Positions 19,407 to 28,719 of a stretch of 64,000 nucleotides of DNA are shown here, piece by piece. Each line of letters starts with the position of its first letter. Within the stretch, counting starts at the first letter, position 1. The stretch lies in assembly GCA_039586815.1 (NCBI GenBank), contig JBDHJR010000008.1, positions 43,558 through 107,557 on the forward strand, read 5' to 3'. A program made the position numbers and the translations under genes. Below the pieces are notes generated by a model. That model was not told the DNA's origin. It worked only from the letters and a program-made list of their open reading frames with translations, and ran no database searches. This stretch comes from WVYX01 sp039586815. Its GTDB lineage: Bacteria > Gemmatimonadota > Gemmatimonadetes > Gemmatimonadales > GWC2-71-9.

Positions 19407-20852
19407 TCAGTATGCTCTTGCCCACACAGCCTCGACGATGGACTTCCCGCCACACCACACACAGGTGGACGGAGCAGGATCGGAGCGGAACTCCTCGTCG
19501 ACCAATGCCCGGATCGTGGCCTTGGTGGCCTGCTGTATCTCGGTTTCACAGGCCGGCGAGCCACAGAATCCACCGTACGCGAACCCTCCCGCTCCCTCCA
19601 TCAGCTCGGTGAGTTGCTCTTTGGTCACGTTCCTGACGGTGTTCTCCTCGCGCCGCTGCCGGGCCGCATCCAGCAGGCCGTCTTGGATCTCGTTCAGCGC
19701 GCTGCGGACCGACTCCACGATGCCGCTCGCCGGGACCGGCGCCTTGCCACCGGTGCGCCGCGCCAACATTGCCTGCTGCTGCTTCACGTCGCGCGGCCCC
19801 ACCTCGAGCCGCACCGGCACGCCCTTCCCTTCCCACTCGTAGTACTTCGCCCCCGGCTTCATGCCGTCGCGGTCGTCGACGTGCACGCGCACGCCGGCGC
19901 TGCGGAGCTCCTGCGCGAGTTGCTGCGCACTCTCCATCACCGTCGTCTTCTCTGTCTCGGACCTCCAGATCGGCACCAGCGCCACCTGGATCGGCGCTAG
20001 CCGGGGCGGACAGACCAGTCCGACGTCATCGCTGTGTGTCATGATGAGGCCGCCCACCAGGCGGGTGGAGACACCCCAGGAGCTGCTCCACACGTAGTCC
20101 AGCTTCCCGTCAGCCGTCTGGTACTGCGTGTCGAAGGCCTTGGCGAAGTTCTGCCCCAGGAAGTGCGACGTGCCGGCTTGCAGCGCCTTGTTGTCCTGCA
20201 TCATGGCCTCGCAGGCGTACGTGCGAACCGCCCCGGCGAACTTCTCCGCGTCGGTCTTGGGGCCGGTCACGGGCGGCATGGCCATCCAGTCTTCCATGAA
20301 CCGGCGGTACACACCCAGGATCAGCAGGGTCTCCTCTTCCGCCTCCTGCGAGGTGGCGTGCGCGGTGTGGCCCTCCTGCCAGAGGAACTCCGTCGTGCGG
20401 AGGAACAGCCGCGTGCGCATCTCCCACCGCACGATGTTGGCCCACTGGTTCAGCAGTACGGGCAGATCGCGATAGCTCTGGATCCACTTGGAGAGCATCG
20501 CGTATATGATTGTCTCCGATGTGGGACGCACGACCAGCGGCTCCTCCAGCTCCTTGCCGCCACCGTGGGTCACCACCGCCGTCTGCGGCGCAAACCCCTC
20601 GACGTGCTCCGCCTCCTTGGCCATGAAGCTCTGGGGGATGAACAACGGGAAGTAGGCGTTCTCGTGTCCCGTCTCTTTGAACATGGCGTCCAGCGCGCCC
20701 TGCATCAGCTCCCAGATGGCGTAACCGTGGGGACGGATCACCATGCAGCCGCGCACGGGCGAATAGTCGGCCAACTCCGCTCGCATGATCACGTCGTTGT
20801 ACCAGGCGCTGAAGTCCGTCGATCGTGGGGTAATCCGCAGCTCGTCGCTCAT
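19407..20852 (-). CDS. proS: Prolyl-tRNA synthetase, archaeal/eukaryotic-like (type 3)
   Basis: Charges tRNA-Pro. 481 aa without the YbaK-like editing insertion of E. coli ProRS. Class II motif 2 is WEMRTRLFLRTTEFLWQEGH. The C-terminal domain carries zinc-ligand-like cysteines (FCGSPACE and STCVWCGG) and the protein ends in Ala-Tyr; this extra domain with a terminal tyrosine typifies the archaeal-style enzymes also found in Thermus. Its ATG overlaps the hisS stop (ATGA). Confidence 0.95.
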   Translation of the reverse strand: MSDELRITPRSTDFSAWYNDVIMRAELADYSPVRGCMVIRPHGYAIWELMQGALDAMFKETGHENAYFPLFIPQSFMAKEAEHVEGFAPQTAVVTHGGGKELEEPLVVRPTSETIIYAMLSKWIQSYRDLPVLLNQWANIVRWEMRTRLFLRTTEFLWQEGHTAHATSQEAEEETLLILGVYRRFMEDWMAMPPVTGPKTDAEKFAGAVRTYACEAMMQDNKALQAGTSHFLGQNFAKAFDTQYQTADGKLDYVWSSSWGVSTRLVGGLIMTHSDDVGLVCPPRLAPIQVALVPIWRSETEKTTVMESAQQLAQELRSAGVRVHVDDRDGMKPGAKYYEWEGKGVPVRLEVGPRDVKQQQAMLARRTGGKAPVPASGIVESVRSALNEIQDGLLDAARQRREENTVRNVTKEQLTELMEGAGGFAYGGFCGSPACETEIQQATKATIRALVDEEFRSDPAPSTCVWCGGKSIVEAVWARAY

Positions 20853-22174
20853 CCGCTGTTCGCCCTGCCCGCTCTCCGTTGATGGTGACTGACCATGCGC
20901 TGCGCCAAGTCGGCCAGCGGTACTTGCTCTTCCTCGCCGCGGTCGAGGTCCCGTACCACGGCCTTGCCACTCGCCCGCTCATCCGGCCCGAGCAGCACGG
21001 CCACCCTGGCGTGCCGTGCCGCGGCGAGCTTCAGCTGTTTCGCGACCGACATCAGCTTGAGCGCGAACTCCACGCTCGCGCCCGCCTCCCGCAGCTCGTG
21101 CGCCAACCGCAACACCTCGTCGACGTCCGCGCCGGTCACGGCCACGAGGAACGCATCGAGCCGTGGGGGCTCGGGCGTAGTCGCTGCATGGGCCTTGATC
21201 AGCTCACCCAGCACCACGTCGCCCATGCCGAAACCGGCCGCGGGGAGATCCACCCCGCCGAGCGCCTCGAGCAGGCCATCGTACCGGCCGCCGCCGCATA
21301 TGGCGCGCAGCGATCGCCCCGCGTCGAACAGCTCGAACACGATGCCGGTGTAGTAAGCCAGTCCGCGCACCACCGACACGTCGACGTCCACGTAATCCCC
21401 GAATCCCATCGCATCCAGCGCCTCGACGCAGTCGGCGAGCCCCTCGACGGCCCCCGGATCTGCTCCCGAGGCCTGCAGTGCTGCGCGCGCGGCCTCCAGG
21501 CTCTTGATGGCGCCGATCGCGATCACCCGGGCGGCCGTGTCGCCGTCGAGGCCCGCAGACTCGGCCAGGCTCTTCACCAGCTCGTCCCGCGGCTCGCGCT
21601 CCAGCTTGTCTATGTGCGCATACGCCGAGGCAATTTGCTGCTCCGACAGCCCCTGGGACTCGAGCAGCGCGTGGGCCAGCCGCCGGTCCGACACCCGAGC
21701 CCGGACGCTGTCCGCGGTGAACCCCAGCCCACGCAGCACGTCCAGCGCCGCTGCGATGAGCTCAGCGTCCGCCAGCGGTCCCGGCTCGCCGATGATGTCC
21801 ATGTTCAGCTGGAAGTGCTCGCGCAGGCGCCCCCGCTGCTGCCGCTCGTAGCGAAACAGCTGGGGCATCGAGAACCAGCGGATCGGCTTCTTGAGGGCCC
21901 GCGCCCGACTGGCGACCATGCGCGCGAGCGTAGGCGTCATCTCAGGACGCAGGCTCACCTCGCGCCCACCCCTATCCTCGAAGGAGTAGAGCTGCTCGAC
22001 GATCTCGTCTCCGCTCTTGCGAGTGTACAGCTCCAGCGGCTCGAGCGGCGGCCCGTCGTACTCCTCGAAGCCGTACCGCTCCGCCACGTTGCGCCACACC
22101 TCGAAGATGTGATTGCGAAGAGCGGTGTCGTCGGGGTAGAAGTCGCGAAAACCAGGCAGCGACTGGGTTTGCAT
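20849..22174 (-). CDS. hisS: Histidyl-tRNA synthetase
   Basis: Charges tRNA-His. 441 aa. The N-terminus LPGFRDFYPDD, motif 2 region WFSMPQLFRYERQQRGRLREHFQ, HisA motif VVRGLAYYTGIVFE and CGGGRYDGL are all present. It lies nine bases after folC and overlaps proS. Pairing of two class II synthetase genes suggests coordinated dosage. Confidence 0.95.
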   Translation of the reverse strand: MQTQSLPGFRDFYPDDTALRNHIFEVWRNVAERYGFEEYDGPPLEPLELYTRKSGDEIVEQLYSFEDRGGREVSLRPEMTPTLARMVASRARALKKPIRWFSMPQLFRYERQQRGRLREHFQLNMDIIGEPGPLADAELIAAALDVLRGLGFTADSVRARVSDRRLAHALLESQGLSEQQIASAYAHIDKLEREPRDELVKSLAESAGLDGDTAARVIAIGAIKSLEAARAALQASGADPGAVEGLADCVEALDAMGFGDYVDVDVSVVRGLAYYTGIVFELFDAGRSLRAICGGGRYDGLLEALGGVDLPAAGFGMGDVVLGELIKAHAATTPEPPRLDAFLVAVTGADVDEVLRLAHELREAGASVEFALKLMSVAKQLKLAAARHARVAVLLGPDERASGKAVVRDLDRGEEEQVPLADLAQRMVSHHQRRAGRANSG

Positions 22175-22183
22175 CGAACCAAT

Positions 22184-23386
22184 CTACCCGAGCGGAGGGA
22201 ATCCGGGCAACCGGGCCATGGCATCGCCCACGGTGTGAAACGACCCCGTGACAACGACCGTCTCCGCACCACGCTGCACTCCCGCCAGGGCGCGGTCGAA
22301 GTCGAGCTCCGCGGTCACCTGCGGGAAGCGCCGCTGAACAGCCTCCAGCTCCCAACAGCGCTCCGCCGGAGCGGTGGGCGGGATCGTCACCCAAATGGCG
22401 TCCACGGCGCGCTCCAGCCGCGTCAGCATGTCCGCCCAGTCCTTGTCCCGCATGATCCCCACCAGCGCATGGCGCGGCGCCGGCGCGTCCGTTTCGCCCA
22501 GAGCCGCAGCCAGCGCCCCGGCCCCCGCCGGATTGTGCGCGACGTCCAGGACCCACTTGCCGCGGCAGTCGAACCGCCCGGGTAGCCGGGCGCTGGCGAA
22601 GGCGCGCCGCACACTCGCCTCGCCCGGGCGCAGCTCGGGCTCCAACTCGTGCAGCACGGCCTGTGCAACTGCGGCGTTGCGTCGCTGGTGCGCGCCGGCA
22701 AGGCCGAGCCGGCCGTCGTACCGTGCGCCGTCCGGAACGATCACCACGTGGGCTCCGGCCGCTGCCGCATGCTGCTCCAGCACCTCGCGCAGCTCAGGGT
22801 CGGTCTCGCCCACCACGAACGGGATGCCCGGCTTGGCGATACCGGCCTTCTCGGCTGCCATTCCAGTCAACGATTCTCCCAGATACTCGGAATGGTCTCG
22901 CGTCACGTGGGTTACTGCGCTGACCAGGGGTGTGAGCACGTTGGTGGCGTCCAGCCGCCCACCCAACCCCACTTCCACCACGGCTAGCTCGGCACCCCGT
23001 GCCGCAAAGTCTGCGAACGCGATAGCGGTCGTGGCCTCGAAGAAACTGGCTTCGGTTGCCTCCACGCTCGCCTTCAGCACCTCCGTCCAGCGCGCGAAGG
23101 CCTCGGGCACGATGGGGCGATCATCCACCAGCATGCGCTCGCGAGCATCCACCAGGTGGGGCGACGTGTACAGCGCCGTGCGCACTCCATGGGCGCGCAG
23201 CGCCCGGTAGATCAGCGTGGCCGCCGATCCCTTGCCGTTCGTGCCGCCGACGTGAATCGCGCGGAAGTGCCGTTCAGGATGCCCCAGGCGCTCGAGCAGT
23301 TCCCGAGTCGGCCCCAGAGACCACTGCTTGCCGCCTGACAGACGTGGAAAGAGGAAGCGGACGGCCTCCTCGTAGGTGAGCGTCAG
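22184..23386 (-). CDS. folC: Folylpolyglutamate / dihydrofolate synthase
   Basis: Adds glutamate to (dihydro)folate. The Mur-ligase P-loop HVGGTNGKGS lies between 23250 and 23220, so any start at or after GTG 23185 would delete the nucleotide site. In this frame a stop occurs at 23392-23390 and no ATG, GTG or TTG precedes the P-loop; CTG at 23386 overlaps the accD stop as CTGA, mirroring the ATGA and GTGA overlaps around it. From there the protein is 400 aa and opens TLTYEEAVRFLFPRL, a normal FolC N-terminus. SSTRDHSEY-like HVTRDHSEYLG and VLDVAHNPAG follow. The accD-folC order is common in bacteria. Confidence 0.88.
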   Translation of the reverse strand: MTLTYEEAVRFLFPRLSGGKQWSLGPTRELLERLGHPERHFRAIHVGGTNGKGSAATLIYRALRAHGVRTALYTSPHLVDARERMLVDDRPIVPEAFARWTEVLKASVEATEASFFEATTAIAFADFAARGAELAVVEVGLGGRLDATNVLTPLVSAVTHVTRDHSEYLGESLTGMAAEKAGIAKPGIPFVVGETDPELREVLEQHAAAAGAHVVIVPDGARYDGRLGLAGAHQRRNAAVAQAVLHELEPELRPGEASVRRAFASARLPGRFDCRGKWVLDVAHNPAGAGALAAALGETDAPAPRHALVGIMRDKDWADMLTRLERAVDAIWVTIPPTAPAERCWELEAVQRRFPQVTAELDFDRALAGVQRGAETVVVTGSFHTVGDAMARLPGFPPLG

Positions 23387-24240
23387 ATGTCAGCCCCCAC
23401 CGCCTCGAGCCCCTGCATCATCCGCAGCAAGCGCGACACCGTACTGCGCATCTGATGGCGCGGTACCACGGCATCGACCATCCCCTTCTCCTCCAGGAAC
23501 TCCGCCGTCTGAAAGCCCTCGGGAAGGTCCTGTCCGATCGTCTGCTTGATCACGCGCGGCCCGGCGAAGCCGATGACCGCACCTGGCTCCGCGATGTTGA
23601 TGTCGCCCTGCATTGCATACGACGCCGACACGCCCCCCGTGGTCGGATTGGTGAGAATCGAGACGTACGCGATGCCGGCGCGACGCAGCTGCGCCATGAT
23701 GGCCGAGGTCTTGGCCATCTGCATCAGGCTGAGCACGCCTTCCTGCATGCGAGCCCCGCCCGAAGCCGATACCAGCACCAGCGGCACCCCGTGCTCCAGC
23801 GAGTGATCGGACAAGCGCGCTACCTTCTCTCCCACCACCGCGCCCATCGAGCCTCCCATGAATCCAAACTCCATGACACCGAGGCTGAGGTCCGCTCCGT
23901 CGATGGCCGCCCGTCCAGCCATCATCGCCTCGTGGGTCCCGGTCTTGCGGTGCGCCCGCGCCAACCGGTCGGTATAACCCTCGAATTCCAGTGCATCGGC
24001 AGAGCGCATACCGGAGAACATCTCCTCGAAGCTGCCCGGATCGGTCAGGATCTCGATGTAGCGCCGCGCGGTGATGCGCCGGTGGTAGCCGCACTCCGGA
24101 CACACCTGGAGGGCGCGGTCGAAGTTCTCACGCAGGTCGGTGTGCCCGCACTTCTCGCACTTGTCCCAAGTATCCGCCGGGATCTCGAGACGCTCGCGCG
24201 GTGGCTTGCGGGACTTACGCTCTTTGCGGAACCAGGCCAT
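23383..24240 (-). CDS. accD: Acetyl-CoA carboxylase carboxyltransferase subunit beta
   Basis: With AccA transfers CO2 from biotin to acetyl-CoA, giving malonyl-CoA for fatty acids. 285 aa. The N-terminal zinc ribbon has Cys28, Cys31, Cys47 and Cys50 (KCEKCG and CPECG). The crotonase-fold core has ASGGARMQEGVLSLMQM and TNPTTGGVSASYA. This is a separate enzyme from the acyl-CoA carboxylase at 43-48 kb. It sits 31 bases after rodA in the cell-shape operon and is coupled to folC. Confidence 0.95.
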   Translation of the reverse strand: MAWFRKERKSRKPPRERLEIPADTWDKCEKCGHTDLRENFDRALQVCPECGYHRRITARRYIEILTDPGSFEEMFSGMRSADALEFEGYTDRLARAHRKTGTHEAMMAGRAAIDGADLSLGVMEFGFMGGSMGAVVGEKVARLSDHSLEHGVPLVLVSASGGARMQEGVLSLMQMAKTSAIMAQLRRAGIAYVSILTNPTTGGVSASYAMQGDINIAEPGAVIGFAGPRVIKQTIGQDLPEGFQTAEFLEEKGMVDAVVPRHQMRSTVSRLLRMMQGLEAVGADI

Positions 24241-24271
24241 GGGTCAATCTCGCCGGGGCGCGCCGGGCACG

Positions 24272-25537
24272 CTAGAGCCGGCGGAACTCACCAGTGATGT
24301 CCAAGTACCCCGAGCGGCGGGATTCCCACGCTACCCGCAGCGCAAGACCGATCCCGATGAGGCACGTAATCAGGAATGAGCCGCCGTAGGAGAAGAATGG
24401 CAGCGGTATGCCCACGATGGGCATCAGGCCGACCGTCATGCCGACATTCACCAGCACGTGGGTGATCAGCATGCCGCCGAAGCCAACGGTGACCATCGAG
24501 GAATAGGGGTCGCTGGCGCGGCGCGCGATGCGCAGCAGCACCAGGAGCAGCGTGATGAACAGCCCGAGGATGACCAGCACGCCCACGAACCCGAGCTCCT
24601 CTCCCGCGACCGAGAAGATGAAGTCGGTGTGCTGCTCCGGCAGGAAGGCAAGGCGCTTCTGGCTTCCCTCTGTGAAGCCCTTGCCCAGAATCCCGCCCGA
24701 TCCGATTGCCACCTTGGACTGAATGATGTGCCAGCCCGTGGCGCGGGGGTCGACCTCCGGGTTCAAGAAGGACAGCAAACGGTTCTGCTGGTACGGAGCC
24801 AGCCGCTGCCACAGCTCCAGCGCCATCACACCCATCGCTACGTTGATGAGCCATATGACCAGGCCCTCAAGCACGTACGGCCGCACCCACAGCAGGAGTA
24901 GGGTGAGCACCACGATCCACACACCCCAGGACACCGTCGAGAAGGCGAGCAGCAGGCTGATGAGCGGCGAGGTGAAGAGCAATAGCAGCCGTGGCTTCAC
25001 ACCGACCCAGTAGAGCACTGCAAACAGGATCCCCAGGAAGACCATGGCGCTCCCCAGGTCCGGCTGGGCGCCCACCAGGAGGAAGGGTATGCCTGCGATC
25101 AAGAGCGCTGGCATCAACTCTCCCAGCGTGGTCGGGGGATCGCGCCGCGCGCCGAAGTGGCGCGCCAGCATGAGAATCGTGGCAAGCTTGGCCAGCTCCG
25201 CCGGTTGACCGATGCGCATCCCACCCACAGCCAGCCACGAGTTGGCCCCCGCCGCCGTGCCGGCGCCCACGCCGAAGAACAGCACCAGCACCAGCAGCAC
25301 GATCGATACCGCGTAGAGGAGTGGCGTGACCCACTCCAGGATCCTCGGTGAGATGCGGAAAGCGAGCACGGCGGCGACCGTTCCGATGCCCAGCCAGATC
25401 AGCTGTCGCTTCCAGATATCGGCCACGAACGAGGGGAAGTCGGTCTGCCCTGCCGAGTACAGGGTCAGGAACCCCAGCAGCAGCAGCAGCCCGGTTGCCC
25501 CCAGCAGGGGCCTATCGAGATTGCGTAGTCCCGCCAC
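24272..25537 (-). CDS. rodA: RodA, SEDS peptidoglycan glycosyltransferase
   Basis: Polymerises lipid II for cell elongation, working with PBP2. 421 aa, about ten membrane helices. Family blocks: LYSAGQTDFPSF, GANSWLAVGGMRIGQPAELAK, the extracellular loop GSGGILGKGFTEGSQKRLAFLPEQHTD (in two parts), FSVAGEELGFVG and the C-terminal GIPLPFFSYGGS. The start is GTG 25537, 26 bases inside the mrdA 3' end. Overlap with its PBP partner suggests tight stoichiometry. Confidence 0.95.
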   Translation of the reverse strand: MAGLRNLDRPLLGATGLLLLLGFLTLYSAGQTDFPSFVADIWKRQLIWLGIGTVAAVLAFRISPRILEWVTPLLYAVSIVLLVLVLFFGVGAGTAAGANSWLAVGGMRIGQPAELAKLATILMLARHFGARRDPPTTLGELMPALLIAGIPFLLVGAQPDLGSAMVFLGILFAVLYWVGVKPRLLLLFTSPLISLLLAFSTVSWGVWIVVLTLLLLWVRPYVLEGLVIWLINVAMGVMALELWQRLAPYQQNRLLSFLNPEVDPRATGWHIIQSKVAIGSGGILGKGFTEGSQKRLAFLPEQHTDFIFSVAGEELGFVGVLVILGLFITLLLVLLRIARRASDPYSSMVTVGFGGMLITHVLVNVGMTVGLMPIVGIPLPFFSYGGSFLITCLIGIGLALRVAWESRRSGYLDITGEFRRL

Positions 25538-27371
25538 GGAGCAGCGATGTGTCAGGAAGGATGTCTACCGGCTCCGGCGCCGAATCCGCAGGCATCTCGA
25601 GACTCCAGATCCGGCCCGTGGGAACCGCGTCGGGACCGAGCAGGTGTCGTGCGACTATTCGCGTCACCATCGGCGCTACAGAGGAGCCGTGCTCCGCGAA
25701 CTCGACGATGGCACCCACGACTATCTGAGGTCGCTCCACCGGGGCGAACGCGATGAACCACCCGTGGTCGAGCCCTTGTGGATTCTGTGCCGTGCCCGTC
25801 TTGCCAGCGATGTGAAGATCCGCTATCTGCGCCCCCGCCGCCGTGCCACGGTCCACCACCGCAACGAGCGCCTCACGTAGTCCGTCCAGCTCCTGCTCGT
25901 CGAGACCAATGCTGCGCGGTTCGCCGCGCTGCCCGCCGACCAGATGGGGCGGCGACGCCACCCCGCCCCGGTTGGCCAGCATGGAGTAGAACAGCGTCAT
26001 GTTGATGAGCGTCTGTGCGTTCTCTCCCTGCCCGATGGCGAGGTTGAGCACGACGGCGTTGGTCCATCCCCGCGGGCCGTACAGTCGGTTGTAGTACTCC
26101 GTCGAGGGCGGATACTGCGGCGTGTACTCGTTGGGAAGGTCGATGCCCGACCGCTCGCGGAACCCCAGCGCCACCCCGTCGTGCAGCAGATTGCTGAGCC
26201 CGAGTGTCAATCCGAGCTGGTAGAAGTACACGTCACACGAGTGCTGGATCGCCTCGGTCAGCGTCAGCTGCCCGTGCCCCTCCTCCTGCCAGCAGCGGAA
26301 GTAGCGGTTGTAGTACCGCATGCCCCCTTCGCACGGCATCGCCATCTCGCTCTCCATCGTCACCGCGCCGCGATCGAGCGCCATGGCGGCAACCGCGAGC
26401 TTCCAGGGTGACGCGGGTGCGTAGCGTGCCTGCGTGGCACGGTTGAACAAGGGAAAGTCTTCCGACTCGGAGATCTCGTTCCATGCCTCGGGATCGTACC
26501 CCCCGATGAAGGCGTTGGGGTCGTAGCTGGGAGCCGAGTACAGGGCAAGTACCTCCCCGGTGCCGGGATCCATGGCGACCACGGCGCCACGCCGGCCGAC
26601 GGGAAACAGATCGGCGATGTACTGCTGCAACTCTATGTCGATCGTGCTGCGCACCGTCTGCCCCGGCTCGGGGCGCAGCACCTCCACCTCCGTGGCCTCG
26701 CGCACAGTGCGCCCCAGCGCGTCGACCTCTGCGAACTTCACCCCGTCACGGCCGCGCAGCAGCTCGTCGTACACCTGCTCGAGTCCGTCTCGCCCGACCA
26801 GGGTCCCGCCACGGGCACCGCGGTACGCCTGCGTCTGGAGCTCGTCCTCACTCACCTCACCCACGTACCCAATCAAGTGCGCCGTGACATCACTGTACGG
26901 GTAGCGCCGCTTGGGGTCGCTCTGAACGACCAGGCCGGGGTGCCAGGCGCGCTGCTCCTCCAGCGCCGAGATTACTTCGAACGGCGAATCCCGCAGCACC
27001 GTGACCGGGTCGGTAGGGGCGAGTTCGTATCGCTGCAGGATGGCCTCTACCTGCGCTGAATCGAGTGGCAGCAGCGCCGAGAGCCGTTCCAGCTTGACCA
27101 TGAGGGAGTCGGGCGACGAGGCCAGCAGCGCGATCGAGTAACCGGGAACATTGTCTGCCAGCACGACGCCATTGCGGTCGGTGAGCAACCCACGCGGCGC
27201 CGGCAGCGACAGTGGCCGCAGCCGGTTCTCCTCTGATTGGACCTCGTAGCGATCGGAGCCGAGCACCTGTACCCGGAAGAACGCCAGGCCCAGGACCACG
27301 AACACCGCCACGGTCACCCAGCGCACCGCGTTGGCCCGGTGCGTCAGCTCGTAGGGATTCTGCCAGCTCAC
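25512..27371 (-). CDS. mrdA: Penicillin-binding protein 2 (class B transpeptidase)
   Basis: Crosslinks peptidoglycan made by RodA. 619 aa. N-terminal membrane helix (residues 17-36), PBP dimerisation domain, then transpeptidase. Active-site motifs: S-x-x-K as Ser321-Pro-Trp-Lys324 in YAPASPWKL, S-C-D at 378-380, and K-T-G at 524-526 in AGKTGTAQ. The SxxK motif reads PASPWK where most PBP2s have PGSTFK. An insertion with two cysteines (CEGGMRYYNRYFRC) precedes the SCD motif. Starts with GTG overlapping the mreD stop. Confidence 0.95.
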   Translation of the reverse strand: MSWQNPYELTHRANAVRWVTVAVFVVLGLAFFRVQVLGSDRYEVQSEENRLRPLSLPAPRGLLTDRNGVVLADNVPGYSIALLASSPDSLMVKLERLSALLPLDSAQVEAILQRYELAPTDPVTVLRDSPFEVISALEEQRAWHPGLVVQSDPKRRYPYSDVTAHLIGYVGEVSEDELQTQAYRGARGGTLVGRDGLEQVYDELLRGRDGVKFAEVDALGRTVREATEVEVLRPEPGQTVRSTIDIELQQYIADLFPVGRRGAVVAMDPGTGEVLALYSAPSYDPNAFIGGYDPEAWNEISESEDFPLFNRATQARYAPASPWKLAVAAMALDRGAVTMESEMAMPCEGGMRYYNRYFRCWQEEGHGQLTLTEAIQHSCDVYFYQLGLTLGLSNLLHDGVALGFRERSGIDLPNEYTPQYPPSTEYYNRLYGPRGWTNAVVLNLAIGQGENAQTLINMTLFYSMLANRGGVASPPHLVGGQRGEPRSIGLDEQELDGLREALVAVVDRGTAAGAQIADLHIAGKTGTAQNPQGLDHGWFIAFAPVERPQIVVGAIVEFAEHGSSVAPMVTRIVARHLLGPDAVPTGRIWSLEMPADSAPEPVDILPDTSLLRGGTTQSR

Positions 27372-27868
27372 TCGATGATCCTAATCGGCAGCCAGCGACG
27401 GAAGAGCACCAGCACCACGACCCCGACGATCGCGGTAGTCAGGGCCTTGATCGGCGACCAGAACAACAGCTGCCACACCATCGTCGCCTGATCCAGATGC
27501 CGTCCAGCCACCAGCACCAGCAGGTCTCGCAGCCACGTGCCTACGAAGAAGAACCCGGCATTCACGATGAGGTTCTCGGCGAAGAAGACTGCCTTGCCCC
27601 AGGCCGCGAGATAGCCCACTACCGTGTGCGCCAGCATGCCGGCGCCGAAAGCGACTGGGGTGAGGGAGTCCACCACGAGGCCGACGATGAAGCCCGCTAC
27701 CGCCGCCTCGCCCGGCCGCGCACGTATGGCGTACACCAGCAACGCCAGCAACAGCAGATCCGGGCTGCTGCGAAAGTCGCCCAGGAACGGTCGCAGTGCG
27801 AACTGCAGCACGACCAGGAGGAGCATCACTGCCACCAGGCGGTACTGCACGCCGCCGCGGTTGCTCAT
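27368..27868 (-). CDS. mreD: Rod shape-determining membrane protein MreD
   Basis: 166 aa, five or so hydrophobic helices, poorly conserved in sequence but typical in size. SSPDLLLLALLVYAIR, VAGFIVGLVVDSLTP and AGMLAHTVVGYLAAW match the MreD pattern. ATGA overlap with mreC and GTGA overlap with mrdA. Acts in the elongasome linking MreB to PBP2/RodA. Confidence 0.9.
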   Translation of the reverse strand: MSNRGGVQYRLVAVMLLLVVLQFALRPFLGDFRSSPDLLLLALLVYAIRARPGEAAVAGFIVGLVVDSLTPVAFGAGMLAHTVVGYLAAWGKAVFFAENLIVNAGFFFVGTWLRDLLVLVAGRHLDQATMVWQLLFWSPIKALTTAIVGVVVLVLFRRWLPIRIIE

Positions 27869-28713
27869 GGTACGTACTCGGTGAAGGCCTCCCGCAGGTC
27901 GATGGCCGGGCCGGTCAGCACCACCACGTGAGACAGGGAGGCGGGATGAACCGCAGGCTGCACGACGTACGTGCGCGACCAGCCCTCCTGTTCCTCACCA
28001 ATGGCCACGATCTGACCAATCGGGATGCCTCGCGGATACACGCCGCGCGCTCCACCCAGGCCCGAGGTGTAGATCATCGTCCCCAGCGGGACTCGCTCCT
28101 GATAGGGAACGCCCGACAGCTCGAGCATCATCGTGTTGGGGCCTTCCACCCGGCGCGGCGCAACGATGCCGAACACCGAGCCGTCGGCCGCCATCGCGCT
28201 CACGCGGAACTCGGGATGGGTCCACAGCAGCGCCACCGACGACCGGCGGGTCACGCTATGGACCACTCCCGCGAGGCCGCCTGCCACCACCACCGGCGCC
28301 CGTTCGACCACCCCTTCATTGCTCCCCGCCGAGAGCACCACCATCAACCCGCTGCCGGGGCCCGATTGATGCAGCGCCTCCGCCGCCACGTGGCGCACGG
28401 GGAGCCGGGCCGTGAGTTGCAGGATCTCCCGCAGCCGCTCGTTTTCCTCCTCTAGCGCCTGCGCGGTGAACGCACTCACCAGAGCCGAGTCCCGCAGCAC
28501 GGAGATCGCGGTTACCCGGCCGCGCGATGCCTTGATGAGCTCCGCTTGATGTTGCACGGCCAGGAACGGAGCGAGGGCCGTGCCGCTCACGGCGCGCGAC
28601 ACGGTGTCCTGCACCGCGGGAGGAGCCACCCGGGCGGCGACGGAGAGCAGCAGGCAGACGATGAAGGCGAGGCTATCGCGGCGCGACGAGAACCGGTCGG
28701 GCGCGAATGTCAC
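27865..28713 (-). CDS. mreC: Rod shape-determining protein MreC
   Basis: 282 aa. One N-terminal membrane helix (about residues 14-30), a coiled coil around residues 75-95 (ALVSAFTAQALEEENERLRE), then the beta-rich periplasmic domain with GLAGVVHSVTRRSSVALLWTHP-type sequence. Starts with GTG six bases after mreB. It binds PBP2 in the periplasm and couples it to MreB. Confidence 0.93.
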   Translation of the reverse strand: MTFAPDRFSSRRDSLAFIVCLLLSVAARVAPPAVQDTVSRAVSGTALAPFLAVQHQAELIKASRGRVTAISVLRDSALVSAFTAQALEEENERLREILQLTARLPVRHVAAEALHQSGPGSGLMVVLSAGSNEGVVERAPVVVAGGLAGVVHSVTRRSSVALLWTHPEFRVSAMAADGSVFGIVAPRRVEGPNTMMLELSGVPYQERVPLGTMIYTSGLGGARGVYPRGIPIGQIVAIGEEQEGWSRTYVVQPAVHPASLSHVVVLTGPAIDLREAFTEYVP

Positions 28714-28719
28714 GGTGCG

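Noticed and set aside
20879..22585. A 568-codon plus-strand frame opposite hisS and folC
   Set aside because: His/Arg/Leu-rich antisense shadow with no recognisable domain.
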